The notes: generated by a model not told the origin, from the sequence alone. A stretch of 38,347 bases of DNA from Acanthamoeba castellanii str. Neff (GCF_000313135.1 NW_004457618.1:197099-235445); one strand, 5' to 3'; shown: positions 19,101 through 30,085, counted from the stretch's first letter. Program-made: numbers and translations.

Positions 19101-22100
19101 AGAAGGAGAAGAAGATGAAGAACAACAACAACAAGCATTCACCGAAGAAGAGGCCGCTGACGGCCAGCGCGTCGGACCTGCGACACAGCAGCGGAAGCGA
19201 TGTCATCAGCGTCCACAGCGGCAGCGGCCACATCGCGATCGGCGTGCCCATGAGCGCGCGCGACCCCGAGCCGAGCTCCCACGACAAATCCACCACCAAC
19301 CCGCGCAAGCACTCGAGCCCGGCCGCTGTCCGGAGGGACACGGGCGGGAGCAGCAGCCCTGCGCAGGGCAGCGTCGACCACCAAAAGACGCCGGAGCGCC
19401 GCGCGTCCGGCTTGGCGACGCTGCCGGCTCTCGTCGCGCCGGCGGGCTCCAGGCGCTCGCCCAAGGGCAGCGGCTCAGCGCGCGAGACGGGCGATCACGT
19501 CGACACCAATGGAGGCAGCGCCGGGCGGCGGGCAGGTGAGGCGGAGAACGAATACGACGAGGTCGGCCGGGGGAAAGTGGAGGGGGAGGAAGTCGCCGGT
19601 CCGACCCTGGCGGAGCTCGAGGCCGAGGAGATCGGCGGCGACGAGGACGCCAAGGAGAGGGAGTCGCCGGGCCGGCGGAAGGTCGGTCTGCAGGCCAACC
19701 TGCGTCGCCTGTCCGTGCGCCTTACCAACGTGCCAAACATTTTCAGGTGCCTTTCTTGTGTCATGCGTGTGCGTGTGCGGTTGTGTTGTGTGGCGTGCGG
19801 GCTTACGCAAGAGCTCATTGTGACGCGTGTGTTAATTGCTTCAGTAAATCTGCGAGTGTCAAGCCGGTGCGGGAGAAAGAGGAAAGCTCTGTGGTCGGGG
19901 GCAGCGTGATCCATCTGAGCTCGAGCGGCACGCATGGTACCCCGCAACAGCAGCAGGGCGGCAGCTGCATCGTTATCAGCAGTGGCGGCGGCGGCGCGGG
20001 TGGCGGCCGCGACATGATCAACGCCGCCGCCGCCGCGGCGGACTACGCTCAAGGCGACGAGAAGCCGCCCAAAAAGTCAAAGAGGAGCAGGCGCAAGTCG
20101 CGGCTCAGCGTCAACTTCGACAATTTGAAGAAGCTCACAGGCCTATGTACGCTCCCCACCGCACACGCACGCACACGCACGCACGCGGCTCACCGATGTA
20201 TATTTGCGGCGCGAATAGCACACCCGGACCAAATGGAGAAGAAGCCGAAGCAGCAATTCTCGAAGCATGCGCGGTTCGACGACCGACGACTCTCCACGTC
20301 GGCGCCCTCGCTCGTCTATCCGCTGATGACAACGGCCTCGTCGTCGTCGTCCCTGCCCGCCATCGAACCCGCCGACCTCTCGAGTACGCCGAACAAACAT
20401 CTGTGCGCCATCTACGGCGACGACTCGTATGAGGACCTCGACCTGGACCTGGATGCGCGGTCAGACGGCAGCAGCGGCAGTGGCAGCAGTAGCATGGCCG
20501 ACAAGGCCGCCGCCGCGTTCAATCAGGCCGCGGCGGCCGCTGGCGATTTCTCATCGACGCCGACGACGTTGTCGTCGCTGTCGTCGTCGCCCTCGTCGTT
20601 CTTGTCCGCGTCGTCGTCGCTGACGCCGTCGTCATCGTCGTCGTCGTCTTTCATGAGCCCGCACCACCATCATCACTTGCAGCAGCACCAGCACCATCAG
20701 CAGCAGCAGCAACTGCAGGCGCGAAGCAAGGTGTCGGAGATCATCGACAAGTGGAACGCGCATGGACTCAAGTCGCGCGAGCACCACACGGAGGACGCGC
20801 TGGGCGTCATGCGGCGCGGCCCGGGCGACCGGAGCGAGATCGCCGTCCGGCGGTTCGCCGCGCAGGCCGCGCGTGGGTCCTACCCCGCGCAGGCCAACCA
20901 TAACTACCCGGGCCTCTACGGCGGCTCATGCAACGACCTCTACACCCGAAGCGATCCGTACGCTTTTCACTGCCCACACACCAACGCATTCCAACGCATT
21001 CCAACGCATTCCACTGATATGCTGCGGTGAACAGGCTGCTGCGGTCGGATGACTACTACGACACGTCGGGGTATTCGACGTCGCTGCCGTCCGACTCGGT
21101 GATGGCGGGCATGTCGATGTCGACGTCGCCGTACTCGTCGGGGATGGGGTCGCTCAGCTGCTCGGTGGAGGGCTCCCTCGGCGAGAGCGACGAATTCGCG
21201 GGCGCGCAGTCCAGCCGATTCCGAGGCTGGGGGAAACGCCAACTCACCGATCCCCGGCGGTACGCACGACACGACACGACACGACACGAGCATGAGCTTC
21301 GCTCACATGATTTTTCGAATCTTTGTTTGGGGGTGTTTGTTTGGGACAGACCCCGGCCTCGGTCGTTGCATGCGGGCGAGGGCACCGGCAACGGCGATTT
21401 CGAGCGCCGGTTCGTTTCGGCCGAAGGCGTCAACCCATGGTACGACGCACCTCATCACCTCTCTCTCTCCGCCTCGATCGTGTCGTGCGCGTCGTGCGTG
21501 TTGTGTGTCGTGCGCGGCTGATCACGTGTGTGTTTGTTTCGTAGGATGGGTACGGCACAGCTGAGTGTGAGCGGCGGGGCGGCGTCGCCCGGACCCCGGC
21601 CGGTCGGCAAGGTCTACATGGCGGCCAAGGCCCTCGAGCCCGACCCCGCCCAGCCGGCCTCGGCGCCGCTCCTGTCTTCGCTGTCGACATCGACCACGTC
21701 GTCGTCATCATTGTCGTCATCGTCGCTGTCCACAGCGAGTTTTGGACCCAAGTCGCCCACGGCCGCGGCCAAGCCACCGCAGAGCATGCGCGAGCGGGTC
21801 CGCGCGGTGGTGGAGAAGCCGCGCTCCGGATCCCTCGCCTCCAGCCAACCGCCCTCCCTCATGCCCTCGCTCTCCTCGCCAGGCGGGCTCTCTTCGCCCC
21901 GGACCGCCTCGCCACGCCTCTCGTTGTCGTCGTCATCGTCGTCGTCGTCGTCACCGTCACCGTCACGATCGTCGTTTGCGTCATCGTCGAGCGTGCCGAT
22001 CAACAAGAAGCGAGCGATCACTGTGGGCCTGCCCGGTGCGAAGCGCGGCGGCGGCGGCGGCGGCGGCAGCAGCAAGGAGCCGCTCTCGGCCCGGGCGGAC

Positions 22101-23628
22101 AACAGCTGGATCACTCTCAACAGCGCCACCTCCAACGCCGCCGCTCTGTCATCGCACAACCACCTGTACACGCACCACTACAGTGTGACGTGTGTCGTGT
22201 CGTTGGTGAGGCGTGGGGGAGCTGACATCCGCTTTCGGTCGCAGTATGCAGGGGCGAGGCCGACAGCGCGCGCTCTCCATATCTTCGGCGGTGGTCGCAC
22301 CGGTGAACCTGCGCAAGGCCACCTCCTCCGCGACCCTGTCCGGTTCCTGTACGACGCCTCACACACTGCACACTGCACTCGCACGCACACAACACATGGG
22401 CTGACGTAAGGAATGAATGGAATGCAGCAATCGCGCCGCGCGATCTGATCCCCATGCACGCTGCGGCCAACTCGTTCTCGACGCCGCTGGCCGACTTCCG
22501 CGAGTCGCGCGACCGGCGGACCGACAACCGCGCGCAGCTCTGGGCGCGCCTCAAGGGTGGCGGCGGCGGCAGCGGCGGCAGTCACTCGTCCCTGCTCGCC
22601 GACGTCGCCAATGAGACCGGACCCGAGGGCGTCATTCTGCCCCTCATCGGCCGCAAGCGCAGCTCCAACAGCATCGGCAGCGGCGGCAGCGGCGGCTCCG
22701 AGATACGGTCGGCCCGCAGCGGCCCCACGATCCACATGTCACAGAGCAGCATCATCACCGCCAGCGCCAGCGCGAGCCACAGCGGCGGCGGCAGCTCGGA
22801 CCCTCAGGCTTTTAAGAAGGCGGATGAGGTCAGCGAGGCGTTTCGGCGCACGCTCGAGTCGACCCCTGTGCCGCAGGTGGTCGACGACCGCCGGCGCAAG
22901 TGGTCGTTCATGAGTCCGGGCGGCGGCGGCGGTGGTAGCGGTATCGTCAGCCTCGCCGGCCGTGACCGCGAGCCCACGCGCAAGAAGACCGGCGGGAGCA
23001 TCATCGGCGGGTTCATGGGCGGCGGAAGTGGAGGCGGAGGCGGCGCGACACAGGAGGAAGGGGCCTCGCGAGGCGGGCGGAAGGGCAGCTGGAAGGCGAA
23101 GCTGGCGCCGCTCATCGAGGTCTCCAACAGCAACTCCTCCAGTTCTCCCGTGTCACCTCTCGGTACGCACAGCGGTCGTGTGTCGTGTGTCGTCGTGTGT
23201 TGTGTGCGTCGTGTGCGGCGGCACCTCACACACGTGTAAACGTTTCAGGCGGTCGAGGAGTGTCGTGCGTCACGCTCGGGACACGGCACGATGGCGACTC
23301 GGTCTCGGTCGTGTCGCCCTCCTTCTACACGCCACCGCCCACCTCGTCGCCAGCGTCCGCGTCATCGTCATCGCTCTCGTTGTCGTCGCCCGGTTCGGGC
23401 TCGTCGGCGGCAGCGCCGCCGCTGGCGTCGACGTTGGCGGCCAACGCGCGGCGGAAGCGGGCCGAGGAGGACGCGGGAGTTGGTGTGGAGGCGCTGCGGC
23501 AGATGCTGCGGGAGAAGGAGCAGGAGGCCGAGGAGGCCCGCAAGGTCATGGAGGCCAAGCAGTACGAGGTACGCGAGCTCAAGGAACGCCTCTGGGAGAA
23601 GCTCAACTTTGTCGAAGATTCAATCTGA
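16178..23628 (+). CDS. PTEN: PTEN phosphoinositide 3-phosphatase with giant C-terminal tail
   Basis: Twenty-one exons join in phase into 1843 residues: 16178-16256, 16377-16403, 16497-16554, 16657-16701, 16805-16919, 17027-17194, 17284-17379, 17464-17530, 17607-17659, 17735-17842, 17931-18018, 18194-18738, 18860-19746, 19845-20146, 20219-20957, 21035-21259, 21350-21439, 21545-22165, 22245-22348, 22428-23162, 23249-23628. Residues 1-40 align with PTEN's lipid-binding start (basic KKKKRF, then GFDLDLSY, VIAMGFP). The P-loop HCKAGKGRTG puts Cys124 and Arg130 at the human PTEN positions; the WPD-loop equivalent is DDHNVP. A C2 domain follows to about residue 318, including ELDKANKDKTHIPNNF. PTEN removes the 3-phosphate of PIP3 at membranes. 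Human PTEN stops at 403; here about 1500 more residues follow. They are acidic, Lys-rich, then Ser/Gly-rich with poly-Ser, His and Gln runs, and end in a coiled coil of about 60 residues (QMLREKEQEAEEARKVMEA). Confidence 0.85.
18096..18180. repeat. (CGACACA)n heptamer array in a PTEN intron
   Basis: About 12 copies of the heptamer CGACACA fill the right half of the intron between PTEN exons 11 and 12 (18019-18193). They are preceded by CA-rich sequence and followed by the acceptor CACGCGCAG. Related ACGAC or GTGTCG tracts occur in many other introns of the window, so this is a shared intron-filling motif and not a mobile element. Confidence 0.9.
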
Positions 23629-23727
23629 TCTGTTTGGGTGCTCCATAAATCAGCAGAATCTTTTTCATCTTTCATCGTCTTTCATCTTTTCATCTTTCAT
23701 CTTTCATCTGAAGATCGTGATGAGGTG

Positions 23728-25421
23728 TCATCGGGAGGCTTGCGCTTGCCACTGGAGGACGGCTTGCGAGAGGCGTTCGATGAAGAAGAGCGTGACGGTC
23801 GAGTTGGGAACAGTGCGCAGCAAGTGGGGCATGAATCCGCTGTAGTATCCTCGCACTCCATTCACCCTGCGCGTAATCATGATCAGCACACGCACCACCG
23901 CACACGCACACAACGCGGTGTACCGGTAGATGTTGGCCACAACCTCGCGCAGGGGGATCACAGATAGTCCTCGTTGGCTCTGCGCGATGACTGTGATTAG
24001 TCGTGTGTCGTGCGTGCGTGCGTGCGTGAGTGCGTCAACGAACTTACCTGCATACACGTCTTCATGACGTGGAGCGGGTAGGTGAGCGCAGCTGCCACCA
24101 CCTTACTGCTGGACGCCGTCAAAAATGTCTCCGCTACGTTCTGCTCGTTCACGCACGTTTGAGTCAACGACACACCACACACACCACACACCACACCACA
24201 CACACCACACCACACAACACACACACCACACATGAACACAACGGAAGACAAACGACACGTACGACTGGTCGGTTGGGGTCTCCGTGCCATTGGGCCACCA
24301 GCTGCTTGAACCGTTCGAAGATGGTCCAGTGGAGGGCGGCGTGGCACGTCAGCGGGAGCGCCGGCACCAGGCCCTTGTACATCCCGCGCAGGCCCTCCGT
24401 TCGCACCAGCTCCCGCACCTCGGCTTCGGTCATGTGGCCGTGAGCGTTGGCGCACACATGTGTCGTTGGTCGTGTCGTGTCGTTGGTCGTGTCGTGTCGT
24501 TGGTCGTGTCGTGTCGTGTCGTTGGTCGTGTCGTTGGTCGTGTCGTGTCGTTGGTCGTGTCGTGTCGTGTCGTGTCGTGTCGTGTCGTGTCGTGTCGTGT
24601 CGTGTCGTGTCGTGTCGTGTCGTGTCGTGTCGTGTCGTGTCGTACCAAAGAAGCCGTGCAATCGCTGCTCCTTGGTGGCGGTCTGCATTCTCGTTTTGAT
24701 CACAAAGATCGGGTTGGTCACCAGCGTCATACCCACACCTGCATCGTTACCAATCAGCGTGAGTGTCGCTCGGCGTGTGCAAATTGCGTCGTGAGTGTCG
24801 TGCGTGTCGCGCGGTGTGTGCGGTTGTGTTGTGCGTGTCGTGTGCCTGCTTGGAGTCCGGCAAGGAAATTGGCGGGGGAGGACTTGGCGTCGAGTCCCAG
24901 TGCCCGTGGTAGCAGCGGGTTCTGCTGTGCCCACTTGTAGATCCACATGAACGAACCCCACGCCGCCATCGGCCCAATCAGCCCTGTGGCCCACGAACAC
25001 ACTATGGTCAATTATTGCGGCGTGTGCGGTGGTGCGTGTGTGGTGTGTGCCGTGTGGCGTGTGTGTGTGGTGTGTGGTGTGCGGTACCGGGGGTGAGGCC
25101 GACGTAAAAAGCTCGCAGGCCACCATCCCGAAAGGTGGAGGCCACGACCGTGCGCAGCGCCCGGAAGCGCGACGCCTCGAGCATCTCCTTGTACGCTCTC
25201 GCTGAATAATAAATAAATAAATGAAGATGAATAAAGAAGTACAATTAAATCATTTAATCTGCAAAAGTTCAAGTTTAACTACCTTGAAGCTTCACTTTGA
25301 TCAGATCGAGCGGGTAGAGGACGAGGTTGGTGCCCAGGGAGGCCACTGCCCCAATCACCGAACTGGCACGCGGGCTCACCACCCCAGCCGCCGGCTCCTT
25401 TCCCTTCCGGCCACCCTCCAT
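23728..25421 (-). CDS. Mitochondrial carrier (SLC25), nucleotide/folate-carrier-like
   Basis: Eight exons join in phase: 25283-25421, 25088-25201, 24846-24983, 24646-24738, 24263-24423, 24048-24140, 23924-23979 and 23728-23866, giving 310 residues, the usual carrier length. The three repeats each carry the P-x-x-x-x-K element: YPLDLIKVKLQ (37-42), NPIFVIKTRMQ (140-145) and YPLHVMKTCMQ (237-242). Matching GLRAFYVGLTPG, GLRGMYKGLVPAL and GVRGYYSGFMPHLLR segments follow. The second-repeat motif resembles the NAD/folate/FAD and pyrimidine-nucleotide branch (SLC25A32, SLC25A33/36). Substrate cannot be read with certainty. The protein should sit in the mitochondrial inner membrane. Intron 3 (24739-24845) uses a GC donor (G|GCACAC), and intron 4 is nearly all GTCGT repeats with a weak CGAAG acceptor. 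The gene converges on PTEN, with 99 bases between stop codons. Confidence 0.87.
24461..24643. repeat. GTCGT pentamer array filling a carrier intron
   Basis: Over 180 bases consist almost only of GTCGT (TGTCG) pentamers, with scattered TTGGTCG variants in the left half and a pure array on the right. It occupies intron 4 (24424-24645) of the mitochondrial carrier. Open frames across it reading VSCRVVSCRVVS are artefacts of the repeat. Confidence 0.95.
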
Positions 25422-25571
25422 CTTTTTTTCCTTTTGAACACTGAAAAAATTCAATATTTTGGTTTATCACATGAAGTGGTAAAGATGACCCAAGGGGCGT
25501 TGAAGGTGAGTAGTAACATGTTTACATAGATAGTAACAGTATGATATTAAACAAATGGAGAGGCTGGAACT

Positions 25572-27733
25572 TCAACGTCCCGGCAGTGAGTCCTCTTCGT
25601 CGTTCGGCGCAAACATGTCGTTGGCGATGTCATCCGACGTCGGCGGGTCGTGGACCACGAACTCCTCTTCCTCCACCCCCTCTTTCACTGCTGTCATTGG
25701 CAACACGGTTGTGTTGCAGTACATGGTGGACGCGTGCATGGCTCGCCTGCTCGCATCGCGGGCCCGTTGTCGTCGCACGCGAAGGTAGAGCGCACCGCCG
25801 AAGGCCACCGCCACCACCACGACCAGCGCGATCGGGATCGCCACCGCGGCGCCGATCAGCATTACGGAGCTGTCGTCGCCGCTCGACGACTGTTGGTCGT
25901 GGTCGGCGTTCAGGAGCTGGCCCATGCTGATCGCAGGGTCGTAGAAGAGCGAGTCGTTGAAGGGCGGGAAGGTGAGCTCGAGCACGTACTCGGGCAGCTG
26001 ATTGGGGGACTCGCGATCGAGCAGCACCACCCGGTGGGACACAATGGGCACGATCTGGCCGTCGACCTTGGCCACGTCGAACACTGCGAGGCGCGCGGCC
26101 AGCTCTCGCGTGCCATTCGAGCCGGCGGTGGCCGACGTGGCCAGCAGCGGGAAGAAGTAGGTGGTCATGTTGACGGCAGGGAAGTTGGTGCGGGAGGTGA
26201 CGACGGACGTGGAGCTGACTACGGCGACATCGGCGGTCGAGGTCAGGGCGGACAGGCGGTACCGCACCGTCGAGTTCCGAGCCTGGCCGCCGCCTGTAAA
26301 GTTGAGCGACCACTTGAGCGTGTTGGCGCCGATCTGGAAGCCCACCTGGGCGAACTCGGACTGCGAGGCGTTCTGGTGAAAGGCAAACGACTGCTCGAAA
26401 GTGGTCGTGGAGTCGGGCAGGACAGTCGAGTAGATGACCGTCTCCACCGAGGTGGATTCAGTTTCCGTAGTCCGGTTCTCAACTCGCACCGTGATGGCTG
26501 ACGCTGTTTTGGTGGGGGGTGTGAGAACCTGACTACATGTTGCCACAGTCACCAGAGATGTACACACGCACCACTGATGGTTGTCGCTTCGTCGCCGCCC
26601 ACTTGAAGATCCTGGAAGGCGGACGTCACGCCCACAGAAGGTCCCTCGGCACCTGTGAATGGATCTAAGAACCCAGCCATCATCATAACAGGTGCCGACC
26701 ACGTACTTCCTCCTTCTGTTTGGGGCACGGTGATGTCGATGACCGGCACCTCGGGATTGACGCTGGCCATCACGTTCGACACCGGTGACACCTGAGGCAC
26801 GGTGGAGGGGGTCGGCGTGATGGTGGAGGAGGGTGTGACGGTCGGCGTGACGGTCGGCGTAACGGTAGGCGAGGGCGTGACGGTCGGCGTGACGGTAGAC
26901 GAGCGCGTGACGGTCGGAGTTGCTGTCGGAGTGCGCGAAGTGGTGCGAGAGGGGGAGAGCCCGGTGGTAGGCGTCACAGAGATTGAGGATGTAGGCGAAG
27001 TGGTGGGAGAAGCCGAGGTGGAAGGTGTAACAGAAGGGGAGGATGTAGGCGAAGCGGTGGGAGAAGCCGAGGTGGAAGGGGTCACAGAAGGGGAAGCTGT
27101 AGGCGAAGTGGAGGGAGTTTGAGTGGGACTGTTCGTGGGAGACTGTGTACTGCTTGGAGATGGCGACGCTGAGGGGCTGCTCGAGGGGGTGACAGTCGGG
27201 CTGGGATTTGCCGCGTTGATGGAGCACATACAGTACAGCTGTGCCTCGCAGCTGCCGTCGTTGAAGTAGAACGCACTTTGGAAGCCGAAGAACGCACAAG
27301 CTTCCCCTCCTCCTGATGGTTCGCCGGGCAGCCACACATTGCTGCTGGTGTTGCGCAAGAAGCTGGGATCCTCGCCATTGGAGAAGCTCCAGACGGTTCG
27401 GTCGGTAGAGGGCGTCATCGTGTATACACCGGACCAGCACCAACCCGACATGACAGGCCAGCTGCTGCCTGGACATTCGAGGGCTGCTGTGTCGAACTCG
27501 TCTTGTGTCACGAAGGAGGCCAGAGTCGCCCCGGGGTAGAACGCACCGCACGCGGTATCCCCGTCTACCCACATGGCAGTCTCTGTTGAGACCTTGTAGC
27601 ACTTGAAAGTCGCGCCCGGGATGGGCGGGGGGGCGGCTCGCCAACCACTCGGGCAGACGTAGGTTTGTGCTTCAACAAACATCAAGAGAGCGCTGATGGC
27701 CAGAGCCACCATCGCCCAGCCTGGACGGAACAT
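25572..27733 (-). CDS. Membrane-anchored C-type-lectin-like protein with mucin stalk
   Basis: Two exons, 26572-27733 and 25572-26503, join in phase to 697 residues. A signal peptide covers about 1-22. A C-type-lectin-like domain follows (about 26-170). It opens CPSGW, then CYKV and W-x-D with the paired Cys of DGDTACGAFYPGATLASF, WCWSGVYT, WLPGEPSGGGEACAFFGF, FNDGSCEAQLYCMCS. Next comes a Ser/Thr/Pro repeat stalk of about 150 residues (SVTPSTSASPT-type units), likely O-glycosylated. A beta-rich ectodomain of about 250 residues has many Asn-X-Ser/Thr sites. One transmembrane helix (about 601-626) is followed by RVRRQRARD and a 71-residue acidic tail. It is probably a cell-surface binding receptor. 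The family binds carbohydrate or protein; specificity is not visible, and the calcium-binding triplet of classical lectins is not clear. Confidence 0.82.
26812..27120 (-). repeat. Minisatellite encoding the mucin-like stalk
   Basis: Two families of in-frame units lie in the first exon of the C-type-lectin gene. One is a 9/18-base GTGACGGTCGGC type (TPTVTPT), the other an about 66-base type containing GAAGCCGAGGTGGAAGG (ASPTASPTSSPSVTPSTS). Unit length is a multiple of three throughout, so copy number can change without breaking the frame. The stalk length may vary between strains. Confidence 0.75.
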
Positions 27734-28117
27734 CTTCCGCAGCCTAATCTCTCTTCTCTCGATGTGTCCTCCTCCCTCTTCTTCTCTCGGTTACTGTAGT
27801 GCGGAAAGGTACGGCACGAGGCCACTATGAAGTGAAGTACGAGCACATTATATCTCTCCAGTTTGATTTTCACACCGAAAAGGAATATGTGGTTGGAAAA
27901 AGGAAAAAATTCTTGGCATTCTCAACCATATGGTTGGCACCAGGGGATCGTTGACAGATGGAGATGTAGGGTAAGCTGTTGCCCGCCAGTTTCAGTGGCT
28001 TTGTGTACCCAAGCGTGACGGTGGCTTTGGTGGTTGGAAAGTCAAGGTGTATTTGCACATTAAAAATGGCCTGCCCGGTACCGGGCATTTGTGGGGGTGG
28101 AGGTGAGGGGCTGGCGC
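27734..28117. other. Intergenic region with a 16-bp palindrome
   Basis: About 380 bases between two same-strand secreted/surface-protein genes. A perfect palindrome TGCCCGGTACCGGGCA lies at 28072-28087. A 72-codon ATG-started frame (27870-28088, minus) contains segments such as VQIHLDFPTTKATVTLGY but resembles nothing known. An ATATAAT-like site near 27847-27854 could serve the C-type-lectin gene (minus strand reading). Confidence 0.4.
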
Positions 28118-29490
28118 TTAGTTGCAGGTGACCGAGTCGAGGGTGACGGTGGGCAGCGGGATGGGGGCCTGGTTGCGGGTGGCGACGATGCCAGCGCCCT
28201 GCGAGGCGCCCACCTGGAGCGGGCCGTAGGTGGTCGGGATGCCGAACACGTTGGCCGTCTTGCGGTTGAGCTCCCAGTACTGGGTCACGCCCACGCCCGA
28301 CCCGAGGCCGAACGTGACCTGGCCGCCGTTGATCGCGCGGGAGCCCGTGTTGGTGATGGTGATGTCGTAGAGCTGGTTGAACCCGGAGGCGTCCTGCCAG
28401 TTGGAGCCCGAGCGGGCAACGATGCTCACCTTGGCGCTGCAGGCACCGGGGGCGGTGCTAGGCTGGGGCGAGCTGACGATGGTCGACGGCGAGGGCGACG
28501 ACGGGGCCGACGAAGGGACAGATGACGGGGCCGACGAGGGGGCGGAGCCACCGCTGCAGGTGGTCGAGTCAACGTGGACGATGGGCGCCGTAGGGGCGCC
28601 GTTGGTGAGCGGGGTGCGCACGACGTAGCCGGCGGTCTGCGTGGCGCCGACCTGGATGCCGCCGTAGTTGGGCACGAAGAAGGTCTCGCTGGCCTCCTTG
28701 CGCTCCAGGTTCCAGAACTGGTAGAACGAGGCCCCCGAGGCCAGGGTGAGAGTCAGCTGGGCCGTGGTCACCACCTTGTCGCCGGCGTTCTTGACCGCGA
28801 GGTCGTAGATCTGGTAGGTGTAGGTGGCATCCTTCCACTGACCGCCCTCGGCGGCGGACCTGGCGGTCTGCTGGGTGGTCACCTTGCAACCACCGGTGCT
28901 GGGCTGCGAGGAGGCCGACGGCGAGGCCGGAGCGGAAGAGGATGAGGGCTGCGGGCCGGCGGGCGACGACGAGGGCGAGGCCGGGGCGGCCGAGGGTGAG
29001 GCGGGAGGAGCCGAGGGCGTCAGACCCTGGCAGTCGACTAACTCGATGTCGATGATGGCCTTGCTCTGTGACTTGATGATGTAGCCGAAGTTGTGGGTCT
29101 TGCCGGCGTGGATGCCGCCGCCCTGCAGGACGTAGTCGGGCAGCACGTAGAGGCCGCGGAAGTCCTTGGTGATCTCCCACAGCTGGTCGAAGTTGCCGCT
29201 GATGGAGAGGGTGAGCGACTTGACGTCCTTGGGGCCGGCCGTGATGGTGACGCTCCACTGGGAGTAGGCCTGGCCGTTCACGGTCCACGCGCTACCGAGA
29301 GTCTGTACGATGTCCACCTTGCACTCTTGGCCTATAACGATGATGATGATGATGAAGAAGGTGCAGGTGAGTGCGTGAGTGAGTGTGTGATCACTCAACG
29401 ATCACACTTGTATCAAGCCAGGGTGTTGGTACCAGCAGCCAGGGCGCAGAAGAGGAAGAAGAGAGCCAGTGTCAAGAAGGAGCTCTTCAT
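28118..29490 (-). CDS. Secreted lectin with three CBM49 modules (Luke-like)
   Basis: Exons 29433-29490 and 28118-29331 join in phase to 423 residues. Residues 1-19 are a signal peptide encoded almost alone by exon 1. Three CBM49 modules follow at about 23-120, 168-278 and 317-422, each beginning and ending with a Cys. Conserved features are aromatic residues (QWSVTIT, QLWEI, QFWNL, QYWEL) and the strands LTLSISGNFDQ, LTLTLASGASFY and VTFGLGSGVGVT. Ser/Pro/Ala linkers of about 40 residues join them. CBM49 modules bind cellulose. This layout matches the Luke lectins of the Acanthamoeba cyst wall, of which three-module forms are known. The protein is likely secreted during encystation and binds wall cellulose. 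A TATAAATA box lies 86-93 bases upstream of the start. Confidence 0.9.
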
Positions 29491-29575
29491 GATGCTGATG
29501 CTTGTAAGGTTGTTGGTTGTTGTTGCTTTGCTGGTGAGCTTGCAGAGTGAGGAGACCACGACAAACTGGAGCACA

Positions 29576-29583
29576 TATTTATA
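29576..29583 (-). promoter_or_regulatory. TATA box of the CBM49 lectin gene
   Basis: On the minus strand the sequence reads TATAAATA, inside a CACATATAAATATGTG context, 86-93 bases upstream of the lectin ATG at 29490. The position allows a transcription start and a short leader before the ATG. Most other genes here show no such box, which would fit strongly regulated expression. Confidence 0.5.
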
Positions 29584-30085
29584 TGTGGGCAGAGCGTACA
29601 GCTCTGCTGCATCCTTCCTGTGGAAAGTCGGAGAGCCGGCGCAGGCACGGCATAGCCATATGGTCATGCCCCGACCACACGATAGATCCCATAACATATT
29701 AATCCAGCGCATCTCTTTCTGATTGGGTCCTTCAATGTTGGTAATTTGCCGAAAAAGTCAGTGATGGCGTGGCGATCGGCCATTGGCCCGCACTTAGTGC
29801 TCGGGATTGGTATCCTCACTCCAGTCTCAACGCAGGTCTGGCGTGCCGTGCGACTCAGCTTGCTCGTGTGTCGACGTTTGGGCTTCACCGCGAAATGTGC
29901 CCGAACTACACGGTATAGTGTGAGGTGGCTGCGGTGTGAACACAAACATGTCCCGTTTCAACCCGCTTCGCCACCTCCCCCTTGAGCGCCACCTCCGCAC
30001 CTGATCAGGCCCTGTCTTGGTCCTGGCAATCCCAGCACAGGCCCACCTCGTCGGCCAGCGCCTCGCTGGAGGTGTCAAGAGAGGG
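29584..30085. other. Intergenic region upstream of the CBM49 lectin
   Basis: About 500 bases between the TATA box and the stop codon of the next minus-strand gene. A 93-codon minus frame (29664-29945) is Arg/Thr-rich and unrecognised. I see no repeat or RNA gene. It probably holds upstream regulatory sequence of the lectin. Confidence 0.35.

Noticed and set aside
20147..20218. Retention of a 72-base in-frame segment in PTEN as coding sequence
   Set aside because: It has a GTACG donor, a GAATAG acceptor and CACG repeats typical of introns here, although it is open and divisible by three, so retention is still possible.
24430..24650. CRISPR-like or satellite array
   Set aside because: The units are 5-7 bases without spacers and lie wholly within one intron; this is simple-sequence DNA in a eukaryotic gene.
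29664..29945. A 93-codon minus-strand frame upstream of the CBM49 lectin
   Set aside because: No recognisable domain, biased composition, and it lies in the presumed regulatory region.
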